Part shown: piece after piece, positions 1 to 6,165 of the stretch | Layout of the letters: each line of letters begins with the position of its first letter | Numbering within the stretch: position 1 is the first letter of the stretch | DNA from: Pseudomonadota bacterium | Lineage (GTDB): Bacteria > Pseudomonadota > Alphaproteobacteria > Rhizobiales > Rhizobiaceae | DNA length: 8,401 nucleotides | NCBI GenBank assembly: GCA_023416545.1 | Contig: JAEZHO010000287.1 | Coordinates: 1-8,401 of the forward strand | Direction: 5' to 3' | Program-made: the position numbers and the translations under genes | The notes under the pieces: model-generated | What the model was told of the DNA's origin: nothing | Seen by the model: only the letters and a program-made list of their open reading frames with translations | The model's database searches: none

Positions 1-15
1 GGCGCCGGCTCGCAG

Positions 16-31
16 TGTTTCACGTGAATCC
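16..31 (+). other. parS-like ParB binding site 1
   Basis: The 16 bases TGTTTCACGTGAATCC match the widely conserved bacterial parS sequence TGTTTCACGTGAAACA at 14 of 16 positions, including the central CACGTG. parS sites are bound by ParB near the replication origin and drive chromosome segregation. The site sits directly against the stop codon of the DUF2852 gene, downstream of it, so it is not that gene's promoter. The changed base in the right arm creates GAATC, a GANTC methylation site. ParB binding is inferred from sequence only, but two further copies around 3640-3681 strengthen the call. Confidence 0.7.
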
Positions 32-454
32 TCAGACGTCGACAACGTCGCCCTGTCCGGTGGGGCGGTTCTTGCGCTCACGCATGAAGCGGTCGAACTC
101 CTCCTGGTCCTTGGCGCGGCGCAGTTCGCGCGCATAGCTGTCGAATTCCTCGCGCATCTCGTCGAGCTTGCGGCGTTCTTCGTCAAGCCGGTCGAGTTCG
201 GCTTTCCGCCAGTCGTCGAAGGCGACATTGCCGGTCGAGAAATGCGTGTCGTAGCGCGACTTGGCCCGACGGTAACCGGCAAACATGCCATCCGCTCTGC
301 GGTTGGCGTTTCGCTTGAAGCCCTGGAGCCGTTCTCCGAAGAGAATATAGGCGAGCATGGCAAGGCCGAGCGGCCAGAAGACCACAAAGCCCAGCACCAT
401 CAGCGCGATGGTGGCCGGCGTCCAATCCGGACGGATCAATGCAGACTGGTTCAT
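32..454 (-). CDS. DUF2852 domain membrane protein
   Basis: The product is about 140 residues and I recognise it as a DUF2852 protein, a family of unknown function common in Rhizobiales. Residues about 13-39 form one strongly hydrophobic stretch (PATIALMVLGFVVFWPLGLA and onward), a single membrane segment. It is followed by a basic, arginine-rich region. From about residue 82 to 128 there is a highly charged helix rich in E, R, K and D with heptad-like leucines and methionines, probably a coiled coil in the cytoplasm. I place the start at 454 (MNQSALIRP) because an AAGGG lies about 10 bases upstream. An ATG at 463 (MSSMNQ) is a close alternative, and one at 490 is less likely. It is transcribed alone, between phaZ upstream and a parS-like site after its stop. 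No function can be read from the sequence. Confidence 0.85.
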   Translation of the reverse strand: MNQSALIRPDWTPATIALMVLGFVVFWPLGLAMLAYILFGERLQGFKRNANRRADGMFAGYRRAKSRYDTHFSTGNVAFDDWRKAELDRLDEERRKLDEMREEFDSYARELRRAKDQEEFDRFMRERKNRPTGQGDVVDV

Positions 455-508
455 CGATGACATACCCTTCGTTCCAGCGGGCAGCCACATGCCAGCCCGT
501 CGGACTCG

Positions 509-537
509 ATTTGGGAAGCGCTTCGCGCCGCTTCAAG
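509..537 (-). promoter_or_regulatory. possible promoter of the DUF2852 gene
   Basis: On the minus strand CTTGAA (532-537) is followed after 17 bases by CCAAAT (509-514). This resembles the alphaproteobacterial housekeeping pattern CTTGAC-N17-CTATAT: five of six bases match in the -35 and four of six in the -10. It lies in the 130-base gap between the end of phaZ and the DUF2852 start. A GACTC (503-507), a GANTC methylation site, falls just downstream near the expected transcription start. No clear intrinsic terminator for phaZ is visible in the gap, so read-through from phaZ is also possible. Confidence 0.3.
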
Positions 538-584
538 AAGAAGGCGGGCCTTTCGCAAGAATAATCTGAATTAGCAGAACGAAC

Positions 585-1868
585 TCAATCGGTCTTGCCG
601 CCTTTAGCGGCGCGCTCCGCCGATCCCCGGCGACCGGGGTCGCGGGCGTGGGTCGCGGTAAACTCGAGGATGCGCGGCGCGATTTCCCGGCGGAAGCGCG
701 AGCCGTTGAAGACGCCGTAATGGCCGACATCGGGCTGCATGTAGTGCATGCGCATGTCGTCGGGAATGTTCGGCGTGATCGCATGCGCGGCCTTGGTCTG
801 GCCGAGACCGGAGATGTCGTCATTTTCTCCCTCGACCGTCAGCAGCGCGACATTGCGGATCGCCTTCGTATCGACCGGGCGGCCGCGATGCATCATCCGG
901 CCCTCGGGCAAGGAGTGCTTGATGAAAACCGTGTCGACCGTCTGCAGGTAGAATTCCTCCGTCAGGTCCATGACCGCGAGATATTCGTCATAGAAATCGC
1001 GGTGCTTCTCGGCCGAATCGCCATCGTTCTTGATCAGGTGCTCGTAGAATTCGTTGTGTGCGGTAACGTGCCGGTCGAGGTTCATCGACATGAAGCCCGA
1101 CAGCTGCAGGAAGCCGGGATAGACGGGGCGCATGAAACCCGGATGCGGCCAGGGGACAGTCATGATGACATTGTCGCGGAACCATTCGAGCGGTTTTTCC
1201 TGGGCGAGTTGGTTCACCGCGGTCGGGTTCTTGCGCGTGTCGATCGGTCCCCCCATGAGCACCATGGAGGCCGGGGCCAGCGGGTCATTCTCCGCTTCCA
1301 TGAGCGCCACGGCGGCGAGCACGGGTACCGAGGGCTGGCACACGCCGATCACATGGGTGTTCGGGCCGATCTGGTGGATCATCTCGATGAGGTAGTCGAT
1401 ATAGTCGTCGAGATCGAAGCGGCCGTCGGTGACGGGCACGAGCCGGGCGTCGATCCAGTCCGTGATGTAGATTTCCGCATTGGGCAGCAGCGTCTCCACC
1501 GTTCCGCGAAGCAGCGTCGCGTAATGGCCGGACATCGGGGCCACGATGAGAAGCTTCTGGTCGGGTGCGCGGTCGGCCGGAAGATCGCGGCGGAAATGAA
1601 TGAGGTTGCAGAACGGCCTCGCCCAGACGACGTCCTCGCTGACGCGGACGCTCGCCCCGTCCACGACGGTGGTCGCCAGCCCGAATTCGGGCTTGCCGTA
1701 ACGGCGGGTCATCCGCTCGAAAAGCTCGAGGCTCGCCGCCATGCTCCGTCCCATGGAGGTGTAGGAGATGGGGTTGAGCGGGTTGGTGTGGAAAAGCCGC
1801 ATTGCATCGGCAGCCGCCCGCAGCGGCGCCACCGCCGCGTGGTTCATTTCGTAAAATTGATAAATCAT
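585..1868 (-). CDS. phaZ: Intracellular polyhydroxybutyrate depolymerase
   Basis: This 427-residue protein matches the intracellular PHB depolymerases (PhaZ, usually about 400-430 residues), which mobilise stored polyhydroxybutyrate granules in the cytoplasm. It is an alpha/beta hydrolase whose nucleophile is cysteine rather than serine, in VIGVCQPSVP at Cys177. The rest of the triad is probably Asp350 or Asp351 (EGENDDISG) and His383 (DVGHYGVFNG), spaced as in the Cupriavidus PhaZ1 type. There is no signal peptide, which fits an intracellular enzyme. I chose the start at 1868 (MIYQFYEMNH) because it begins where family members begin and has AAAGGCGG about 10 bases upstream. The longer reading frame from 1991 would put the start inside the upstream terminator's T-tract and add an unrelated 41-residue N-terminus. 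An intrinsic terminator at 1990-2022 separates it from the FAA hydrolase gene, so it is probably transcribed on its own. Confidence 0.93.
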   Translation of the reverse strand: MIYQFYEMNHAAVAPLRAAADAMRLFHTNPLNPISYTSMGRSMAASLELFERMTRRYGKPEFGLATTVVDGASVRVSEDVVWARPFCNLIHFRRDLPADRAPDQKLLIVAPMSGHYATLLRGTVETLLPNAEIYITDWIDARLVPVTDGRFDLDDYIDYLIEMIHQIGPNTHVIGVCQPSVPVLAAVALMEAENDPLAPASMVLMGGPIDTRKNPTAVNQLAQEKPLEWFRDNVIMTVPWPHPGFMRPVYPGFLQLSGFMSMNLDRHVTAHNEFYEHLIKNDGDSAEKHRDFYDEYLAVMDLTEEFYLQTVDTVFIKHSLPEGRMMHRGRPVDTKAIRNVALLTVEGENDDISGLGQTKAAHAITPNIPDDMRMHYMQPDVGHYGVFNGSRFRREIAPRILEFTATHARDPGRRGSAERAAKGGKTD

Positions 1869-1956
1869 CGATGCGCCGCCTTTCATGTATGCCGGGGCCA
1901 GCGGGCGGGGCCGTCCGGCTTCCTGGGGAGCGGTGAGCGAGGCTAGCACGTTTGGA

Positions 1957-1967
1957 TTGCAGTGCAA
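1957..1967. promoter_or_regulatory. palindrome upstream of phaZ, candidate PhaR operator
   Basis: TTGCAGTGCAA is a perfect 11-base palindrome (arms TTGCA/TGCAA) about 90 bases upstream of the phaZ start. In alphaproteobacteria the PHB regulator PhaR (also called AniA) binds TGC-rich palindromes near phasin and PHB genes, so this is a reasonable operator candidate. Read on the minus strand, its TTGCAC half could also serve as a -35 element, with TAGCCT 16 bases further on as a weak -10. The palindrome is seen directly. The link to PhaR is inferred from position and the neighbouring gene. Confidence 0.4.
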
Positions 1968-1989
1968 CATCCGGCGGGAACCGATCTTC

Positions 1990-2022
1990 AAATATCAAAA
2001 TGCCAGGCGAAACGCCTGGCAT
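1990..2022 (-). terminator. intrinsic terminator after the FAA hydrolase gene
   Basis: Positions 2000-2009 and 2013-2022 form a perfect 10-bp stem (ATGCCAGGCG with its complement) closed by a three-base loop. On the minus strand the stem is followed by TTTGATATTT, a T-rich tail that also uses the T ending the stem. It begins about 45 bases after the stop codon of the FAA hydrolase gene, oriented to end that transcript before phaZ. The tail is interrupted by G and A, so termination may be incomplete. Confidence 0.8.
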
Positions 2023-2066
2023 CCAGAATGAAGCTAGAGAATTAAGGTTCCACCCTGATCATCCGG

Positions 2067-2909
2067 TTAATGATCGGCGACGAAGGTCTGACGCTGCGTG
2101 CCCAGTCCCTCGACCCCAAGTTCGACCACGTCGCCGGGCTTGAGATAGCGTGGCGGCTTCATGCCCATGCCGACGCCGGGAGGCGTGCCGGTGGAAATGA
2201 TGTCGCCGGGATGCAGCGACATGAACTGGCTGAGGTAGGAGACGACGAAGGCGACGCCGTAGACCATGGTCTTCGACGAGCCGTCCTGCATCGTTTCGCC
2301 GTTGACCTTCAGCCACATGCCGAGATCCTGCGGATTGGCGATCTCGTCGCGGGTGACGAGCCAGGGGCCGATCGGCCCGAAGGTGTCGCAGGACTTGCCC
2401 TTGGTCCACTGCCCGGCGCGCTCGGTCTGGAAGCCGCGTTCGGAGACGTCATGGGAGACGCAGTAGCCGGCGACATAATCCATCGCCTCGGCTTCGCTGA
2501 CATATTTCGCGGTCTTGCCGATGACGACGCCGAGTTCGACCTCCCAGTCGGTCTTTTCCGAGCCGCGCGGGATGCGGACGTCGTCGTTTGGTCCGCAGAT
2601 CGCCGACGTTGCCTTCATGAAGATGACCGGCTCCGGCGGGACGGTCGCACCCGTCTCGGCGGCGTGGTCGGAAAAGTTCAGGCCGATGCAGATGAATTTT
2701 CCGGTGCCGGCAACGCAGGCGCCGATGCGGTCAACCGGAAGCTCGGGAAGGCTCTCCGGGTCGAGCGCTGCGATCCGGGCAAGGCCCTCCGGCGAGATGG
2801 CCGCGCCGCCGATATCGGCGACATGCTGCGAGAGGTCGCGCACCTTTCCGTTCGAGTCCAGAATTGCCGGCTTCTCCTGGCCCGGCTGACCAACGCGCAT
2901 AAGTTTCAC
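2067..2909 (-). CDS. Fumarylacetoacetate hydrolase family protein
   Basis: This 280-residue protein belongs to the FAA hydrolase family, metal-dependent enzymes that hydrolyse, decarboxylate or isomerise short beta- or 2,4-diketo acids in sugar-acid and aromatic catabolism. The likely metal ligands are Glu123 and Glu125 (DWEVELGVVIG) and Asp154 (SHDVSERGFQ). Lys172 (KGKSCDTFGP) and the loop STGTPPGVGMG (239-249) are family hallmarks. An N-terminal cap domain (about 1-70) precedes the catalytic domain, the layout of proteins often labelled ureidoglycolate lyase or 2,4-diketo-3-deoxy-L-fuconate hydrolase. Sequence alone does not fix the substrate. The start codon is GTG at 2909, chosen because a strong GGAGGT lies six bases upstream; the ATG three codons in would be spaced too far. 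It is divergent from the nitroreductase gene and ends in its own terminator. A GntR-type palindrome in the leader suggests substrate-controlled expression. Confidence 0.9.
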   Translation of the reverse strand: MKLMRVGQPGQEKPAILDSNGKVRDLSQHVADIGGAAISPEGLARIAALDPESLPELPVDRIGACVAGTGKFICIGLNFSDHAAETGATVPPEPVIFMKATSAICGPNDDVRIPRGSEKTDWEVELGVVIGKTAKYVSEAEAMDYVAGYCVSHDVSERGFQTERAGQWTKGKSCDTFGPIGPWLVTRDEIANPQDLGMWLKVNGETMQDGSSKTMVYGVAFVVSYLSQFMSLHPGDIISTGTPPGVGMGMKPPRYLKPGDVVELGVEGLGTQRQTFVADH

Positions 2910-2915
2910 GGAAGT

Positions 2916-2921
2916 ACCTCC
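2916..2921 (-). promoter_or_regulatory. ribosome binding site fixing a GTG start
   Basis: The minus strand reads GGAGGT followed by six bases and then GTG AAA CTT ATG. The near-perfect Shine-Dalgarno sequence at ideal spacing supports initiation at the GTG (2909-2907) rather than at the ATG nine bases later. Confidence 0.75.
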
Positions 2922-2923
2922 AC

Positions 2924-2934
2924 TTGTCTGACAA
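2924..2934. promoter_or_regulatory. GntR-type operator palindrome
   Basis: TTGTCTGACAA is a perfect palindrome (TTGTC/GACAA around a central T). It lies three bases upstream of the Shine-Dalgarno sequence of the FAA hydrolase gene and near the predicted transcription start. The pattern TTGTCnGACAA is typical of FadR-subfamily GntR repressors that control sugar-acid and organic-acid catabolism. Its position would let a bound repressor block transcription. No gntR gene is present in the window, so the regulator would be encoded elsewhere. Confidence 0.55.
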
Positions 2935-2938
2935 CCGC

Positions 2939-2967
2939 CTTATGGCGGAAGGTCGCACAATTGTCAC
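2939..2967 (-). promoter_or_regulatory. candidate promoter of the FAA hydrolase gene
   Basis: On the minus strand GTGACA (2962-2967) and CATAAG (2939-2944) are separated by 17 bases and resemble -35 and -10 elements. The transcription start would fall at about 2930-2934, on the TTGTCTGACAA palindrome, which fits repression by a bound regulator. The -10 lies inside a small inverted repeat, CCGCC-TTAT-GGCGG (2935-2948). Both hexamers deviate from consensus. No convincing promoter was found for the divergent nitroreductase gene. Confidence 0.35.
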
Positions 2968-3041
2968 TTGATTTTCCGGACCCTGCCTTGTTGGCTGGCG
3001 CAGTCACCGTTCACCCCGGCACGCGTCGCAGGAGAGACCAA

Positions 3042-3641
3042 ATGACGACCAGCAACAGCAGACAGTCCGAACATCCGGTCGATCCGTTCTTTCTCGACAG
3101 GTGGTCACCACGCGCCTTCAAAGAGGAGCCTATGCCGCGCGAGGACATGCTGACGATCCTCGATGCCGGACATTGGGCGCCCTCCTCCGGCAACAACCAG
3201 CCATGGCGTTTCATCTACGCGCTGAAGGGCACGCCGAGCTGGGCGACGGTCCTCGATCTCCTGGTGCCGGGCAACCGGCGATGGGCGCAGAGTGCGGCGG
3301 CGCTGGTCATCTTCGTGTCACGCACCTACCGGATCTCGTCCGACGGCGAACGGAAGCCGGCCTATACCCATTCCTTCGACACGGGGGCCGCCTGGTTCTC
3401 GATCGCCTCCCAGGCGATGAAGCTCGGCTATCATACGCATGGCATGGAAGGCCTGGACCGCGAAAAGGCGATGCGGGTTCTTGGAATACCGGAGGGTTTT
3501 CGCGTCGAGGCGGCCTGCGCGATGGGCAAGATTGCGCGCAGCGACGTTCTCCCGGACGACCTGCGTGAGCGAGAAGTCCGGAGCGGCCGCAAGCCGCTCT
3601 CGGAAGTTGCCTTCGACGGACGGTTCGCCGGCGAGGAATAG
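3042..3641 (+). CDS. Nitroreductase family protein
   Basis: This 199-residue protein has the look of the FMN-dependent nitroreductase family, cytoplasmic flavoenzymes that use NAD(P)H to reduce nitroaromatics, quinones or other electron-poor substrates. RWSPRAF (20-26) is the typical N-terminal FMN phosphate-binding element. APSSGNNQPWRF (46-57) is the family motif that also contacts FMN. The segment around HSFDTGAAWFSIASQAMKLG (110-129) is the conserved dimer-interface helix, and GIPEGFRVEAACAMGKI matches the C-terminal flavin-binding part. The ATG at 3042 has AGGAG seven bases upstream (3030-3034) and lies in the only well-placed start context. The long open frame upstream of it is antisense to the FAA hydrolase gene and is not coding. 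The substrate is unknown. It is the only plus-strand gene here, divergent from the FAA hydrolase and convergent with gyrB. Confidence 0.9.
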   Translation: MTTSNSRQSEHPVDPFFLDRWSPRAFKEEPMPREDMLTILDAGHWAPSSGNNQPWRFIYALKGTPSWATVLDLLVPGNRRWAQSAAALVIFVSRTYRISSDGERKPAYTHSFDTGAAWFSIASQAMKLGYHTHGMEGLDREKAMRVLGIPEGFRVEAACAMGKIARSDVLPDDLREREVRSGRKPLSEVAFDGRFAGEE

Positions 3642-3655
3642 TTTCACGTGAATCA
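3640..3655 (+). other. parS-like ParB binding site 2
   Basis: AGTTTCACGTGAATCA matches the parS sequence TGTTTCACGTGAAACA at 14 of 16 positions. It overlaps the last two bases of the nitroreductase stop codon and lies in the gap between two convergent genes, where a promoter operator would make no sense. It carries the same right-arm change (GAAAC to GAATC) as site 1. Confidence 0.7.
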
Positions 3656-3680
3656 GCACTTGTTGCGATTCACGTGAAAC
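3641..3680. repeat. perfect 14-bp inverted repeat between convergent genes
   Basis: GTTTCACGTGAATC (3641-3654) and its exact complement GATTCACGTGAAAC (3667-3680) flank a 12-base spacer. Each arm is one parS-like site, so the pair is oriented head to head with 26 bp between centres. As RNA the repeat could fold into a 14-bp hairpin downstream of both the nitroreductase and gyrB stops. It has no T-tract on either strand, so any terminator role would be secondary. Confidence 0.85.
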
Positions 3681-3681
3681 A
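3666..3681 (-). other. parS-like ParB binding site 3
   Basis: Read on the minus strand, TGTTTCACGTGAATCG matches parS at 14 of 16 positions and shares its first 15 bases with site 1. It lies nine bases beyond the gyrB stop codon, in inverted orientation to site 2. Confidence 0.7.
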
Positions 3682-3689
3682 GTATCTGC

Positions 3690-6125
3690 TTAAATATCGA
3701 GGTTCGCGACGCTCAGGGCGTTGTCCTGGATGAACTCCCGGCGGGGCTCGACCTCGTCACCCATCAGGCGGGAGAAGAGCCCGTCGGCATCCGTGGCGTC
3801 GCTGACCTTCACCTGAAGGAGCGAGCGCACATTCGGGTCCAGCGTGGTTTCCCAGAGCTGCTCGGCGTTCATCTCTCCAAGCCCCTTGTAGCGCTGCATC
3901 GAGATGCCCTTGCGGCCGGCGGCGAAGATCGTATCGAGAAGCGCCAATGCCCCCGACATCTCGGTCTCGTCGTCCTTGCGGCGCATGACCGGAGGCGTTC
4001 CGTAGATTTCGTTGAGGCGAGGCGTCATCTGGTCGATATGGCGCGCATCCGCCGAGCCGATGAGGGCGACGTCGATGACCGCGACTTCCTTGACCCCGCG
4101 GACCATACGCTCGAAGCGGAGGCCGCCCTCGTCGGTCACGTGGCCGCTCCAGCCGCGCTCGGTCTCCTCGGCGATCACGTCAAGCCGCCGGGCGACCTCG
4201 TCGGCCGTCTGCTGGGCGCGCTCCCGGTTGTCCGTCAGGTCCGGATTGAGCGCGCCGGCGATCGCCGCCTGCTCGACCACGGCACGATTGTAGCGGGAGT
4301 GCAGCCCCTCGAGGAGGTTGCGCAAGCGCATTGCATCGTGGACGACCTCGCGCAGATCCTGGCCGGCGCGGACTTCGCCCGAGGCGAGCATCAGGCTGGT
4401 CTCGTCCAGGCCGCTGGTGATCAGGTATTCCTCGAAGGCCTTCTGGTCCTTGAGGTACTGGACCGACTTGCCGCGCGTCACCTTGTAGAGCGGCGGCTGG
4501 GCGATATAGATGTGGCCGCGCTCGATCAGGTCCGGCATCTGCCGGAAGAAGAAGGTGAGCAGCAGCGTGCGGATATGGGCGCCGTCGACGTCCGCATCCG
4601 TCATGATGATGATCTTGTGGTAACGCAGCTTCTCGGCGTTGAATTCGTCCTTGCCGATCGAGGTTCCAAGCGCCGTGATCAGGGTGCCGATCTCGTTGCT
4701 GGAAAGCATCTTGTCGAAGCGGGCACGCTCGACGTTGAGGATCTTGCCGCGCAGCGGAAGGATCGCCTGGGTTTCGCGCGAGCGGCCCTGCTTGGCGGAA
4801 CCGCCGGCGGAGTCACCCTCGACGAGGAAGAGTTCGGACTTGGTCGGATCCCGTTCCGAGCAATCGGCGAGCTTGCCGGGCAAGGAGGCGATGTCGAGGG
4901 CGCCCTTGCGGCGGGTGAGTTCACGGGCCCGGCGGGCAGCCTCGCGCGCGGCGGCGGCCTCGACCACCTTGCCGACGAGAACCCTGGCCTCGGTCGGATG
5001 TTCTTCCAGCCAGGTCGACAGTGCCTCGTTGACGAGGCTCTCGACCACCGGACGGACTTCCGAGGAGACCAGCTTGTCCTTCGTCTGCGACGAGAACTTC
5101 GGGTCGGGTACCTTGACGGAAAGGACCGCGGTCAGGCCTTCACGGCAATCGTCGCCGGTCAGCGAGACCTTTTCCTTCTTCATGATCCCGGAGGAATCCG
5201 CGTAGGTGGTGATCTGCCTTGTGAGCGCGGCGCGGAAGCCCGCCATGTGGGTGCCGCCGTCCCGCTGCGGGATGTTGTTGGTGAAGCAGAGGATGTTTTC
5301 GTGATAGCTGTCGTTCCACCAGAGGGCGACCTCGACGGTGATGCCGTCCTTCTCGCCGCGGATCGCGACTGGCTTTTCGACGAGCGGCTTCTTGGCGCGG
5401 TCGAGATAGCGCACGAAGGCTTCCAGGCCGCCGTCATAGAGAAGTTCCTCTTCCCGGACATCGGGCTTGCGCCGATCCGTTAGCCGGATTCTGACGCCGG
5501 AATTCAGGAAGGCGAGTTCCCGCAGGCGATGTTCGAGCGTGTTGTAGTCGTACTCGGTCATCGTGAACGTTTCGGGGCTGGCCAGGAAGGTGACCTCGGT
5601 GCCGGAGCGCCCCTCGTAGTCGCCGACGACCTTCAGCGGAGCATCCGCGACGCCGTGGGTGAAGGAAATCTCGTGGATCTTGCCGCTGCGGCGGATGCGA
5701 AGCTTCAGCCAGACGGAGAGCGCGTTCACCACAGAGACACCGACCCCATGGAGACCGCCCGAGACCTTGTAGGAATTCTGGTCGAACTTGCCGCCGGCAT
5801 GCAGCTGGGTCATGATGACTTCGGCGGCGGACACGCCCTCGCCGGTATGGATGTCCGTCGGGATGCCGCGGCCGTTGTCGGTCACGGATACGGATCCGTC
5901 GGCATTGAGGGTCACCGTGACGAGATCGGCATGACCCGCCAGGGCCTCGTCGATCGCGTTGTCGACCACCTCGTAGACCATGTGATGAAGGCCGGAGCCG
6001 TCGTCGGTGTCGCCGATATACATGCCGGGCCGCTTGCGCACGGCATCCAGCCCCTTCAGGACCTTGATGGAGTCTGCGCCATATTCTGCACTCGCGCCGG
6101 CTTCGTTCACGGGTGTGTCGGTCAT
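3690..6125 (-). CDS. gyrB: DNA gyrase subunit B
   Basis: This 811-residue protein is GyrB, the ATPase subunit of DNA gyrase, which partners GyrA (not in the window) to introduce negative supercoils. The GHKL ATPase domain comes first, with EVVDNAIDEA (52-61, Asn56 for Mg-ATP), DNGRGIP (83-89) and the ATP lid GGLHGVGVSVVNALS (123-137). The transducer domain follows, with QTKDKL at 347-352. The TOPRIM domain has ELFLVEGDSAGGSAKQGR (Glu436) and MTDADVDGAHIRT (Asp510, Asp512), which hold the catalytic magnesium. An insert of the Gram-negative type spans about 560-735, and the tail has QRYKGLGEMNAEQLWETTLDP (744-764). I chose the start at 6125 (MTDTPVNEAG) because GGAAAGA lies six bases upstream; the ATG at 6140 overlaps that ribosome site. 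Arg459 replaces the lysine of E. coli Lys447, which as far as I recall is usual in this group. It has its own promoter and a cluster of GANTC sites upstream. Confidence 0.98.
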   Translation of the reverse strand: MTDTPVNEAGASAEYGADSIKVLKGLDAVRKRPGMYIGDTDDGSGLHHMVYEVVDNAIDEALAGHADLVTVTLNADGSVSVTDNGRGIPTDIHTGEGVSAAEVIMTQLHAGGKFDQNSYKVSGGLHGVGVSVVNALSVWLKLRIRRSGKIHEISFTHGVADAPLKVVGDYEGRSGTEVTFLASPETFTMTEYDYNTLEHRLRELAFLNSGVRIRLTDRRKPDVREEELLYDGGLEAFVRYLDRAKKPLVEKPVAIRGEKDGITVEVALWWNDSYHENILCFTNNIPQRDGGTHMAGFRAALTRQITTYADSSGIMKKEKVSLTGDDCREGLTAVLSVKVPDPKFSSQTKDKLVSSEVRPVVESLVNEALSTWLEEHPTEARVLVGKVVEAAAAREAARRARELTRRKGALDIASLPGKLADCSERDPTKSELFLVEGDSAGGSAKQGRSRETQAILPLRGKILNVERARFDKMLSSNEIGTLITALGTSIGKDEFNAEKLRYHKIIIMTDADVDGAHIRTLLLTFFFRQMPDLIERGHIYIAQPPLYKVTRGKSVQYLKDQKAFEEYLITSGLDETSLMLASGEVRAGQDLREVVHDAMRLRNLLEGLHSRYNRAVVEQAAIAGALNPDLTDNRERAQQTADEVARRLDVIAEETERGWSGHVTDEGGLRFERMVRGVKEVAVIDVALIGSADARHIDQMTPRLNEIYGTPPVMRRKDDETEMSGALALLDTIFAAGRKGISMQRYKGLGEMNAEQLWETTLDPNVRSLLQVKVSDATDADGLFSRLMGDEVEPRREFIQDNALSVANLDI

Positions 6126-6165
6126 CAACGATCTTTCCATTGTCCGTCAGCGGGCCGCAAACAGC

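Noticed and set aside
514..537. GAAGCG/CGCTTC hairpin after phaZ as a terminator
   Set aside because: The stem is only six base pairs and is followed by CCCAAATC rather than a run of T, so it does not look like an intrinsic terminator.
648..1946. Long open frame on the plus strand antisense to phaZ
   Set aside because: It is a by-product of GC-rich codon use opposite a well-recognised gene. Its predicted protein is a low-complexity run rich in R, H, V, D and G that matches no family I know.
2901..2912. GTTTCACGGAAG at the FAA hydrolase start as a degenerate parS
   Set aside because: Only the left half matches; the central CACGTG is lost, and the sequence is explained by the GTG start codon and its leader.
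2070..3041. Extension of the nitroreductase frame upstream of 3042
   Set aside because: The added 324 codons are antisense to the FAA hydrolase gene. The family N-terminus and a good Shine-Dalgarno sequence place the start at 3042.
4137..4142. CACGTG core within gyrB as a further parS site
   Set aside because: The flanks (GGT and GCC) do not match parS beyond the central hexamer, and the site is in coding sequence.
4038..5483. Long open frame on the plus strand antisense to gyrB
   Set aside because: It lies wholly opposite GyrB coding sequence and its translation looks like antisense composition (rich in L, A, G, D, R) with no domain. The conserved GyrB frame explains the openness.
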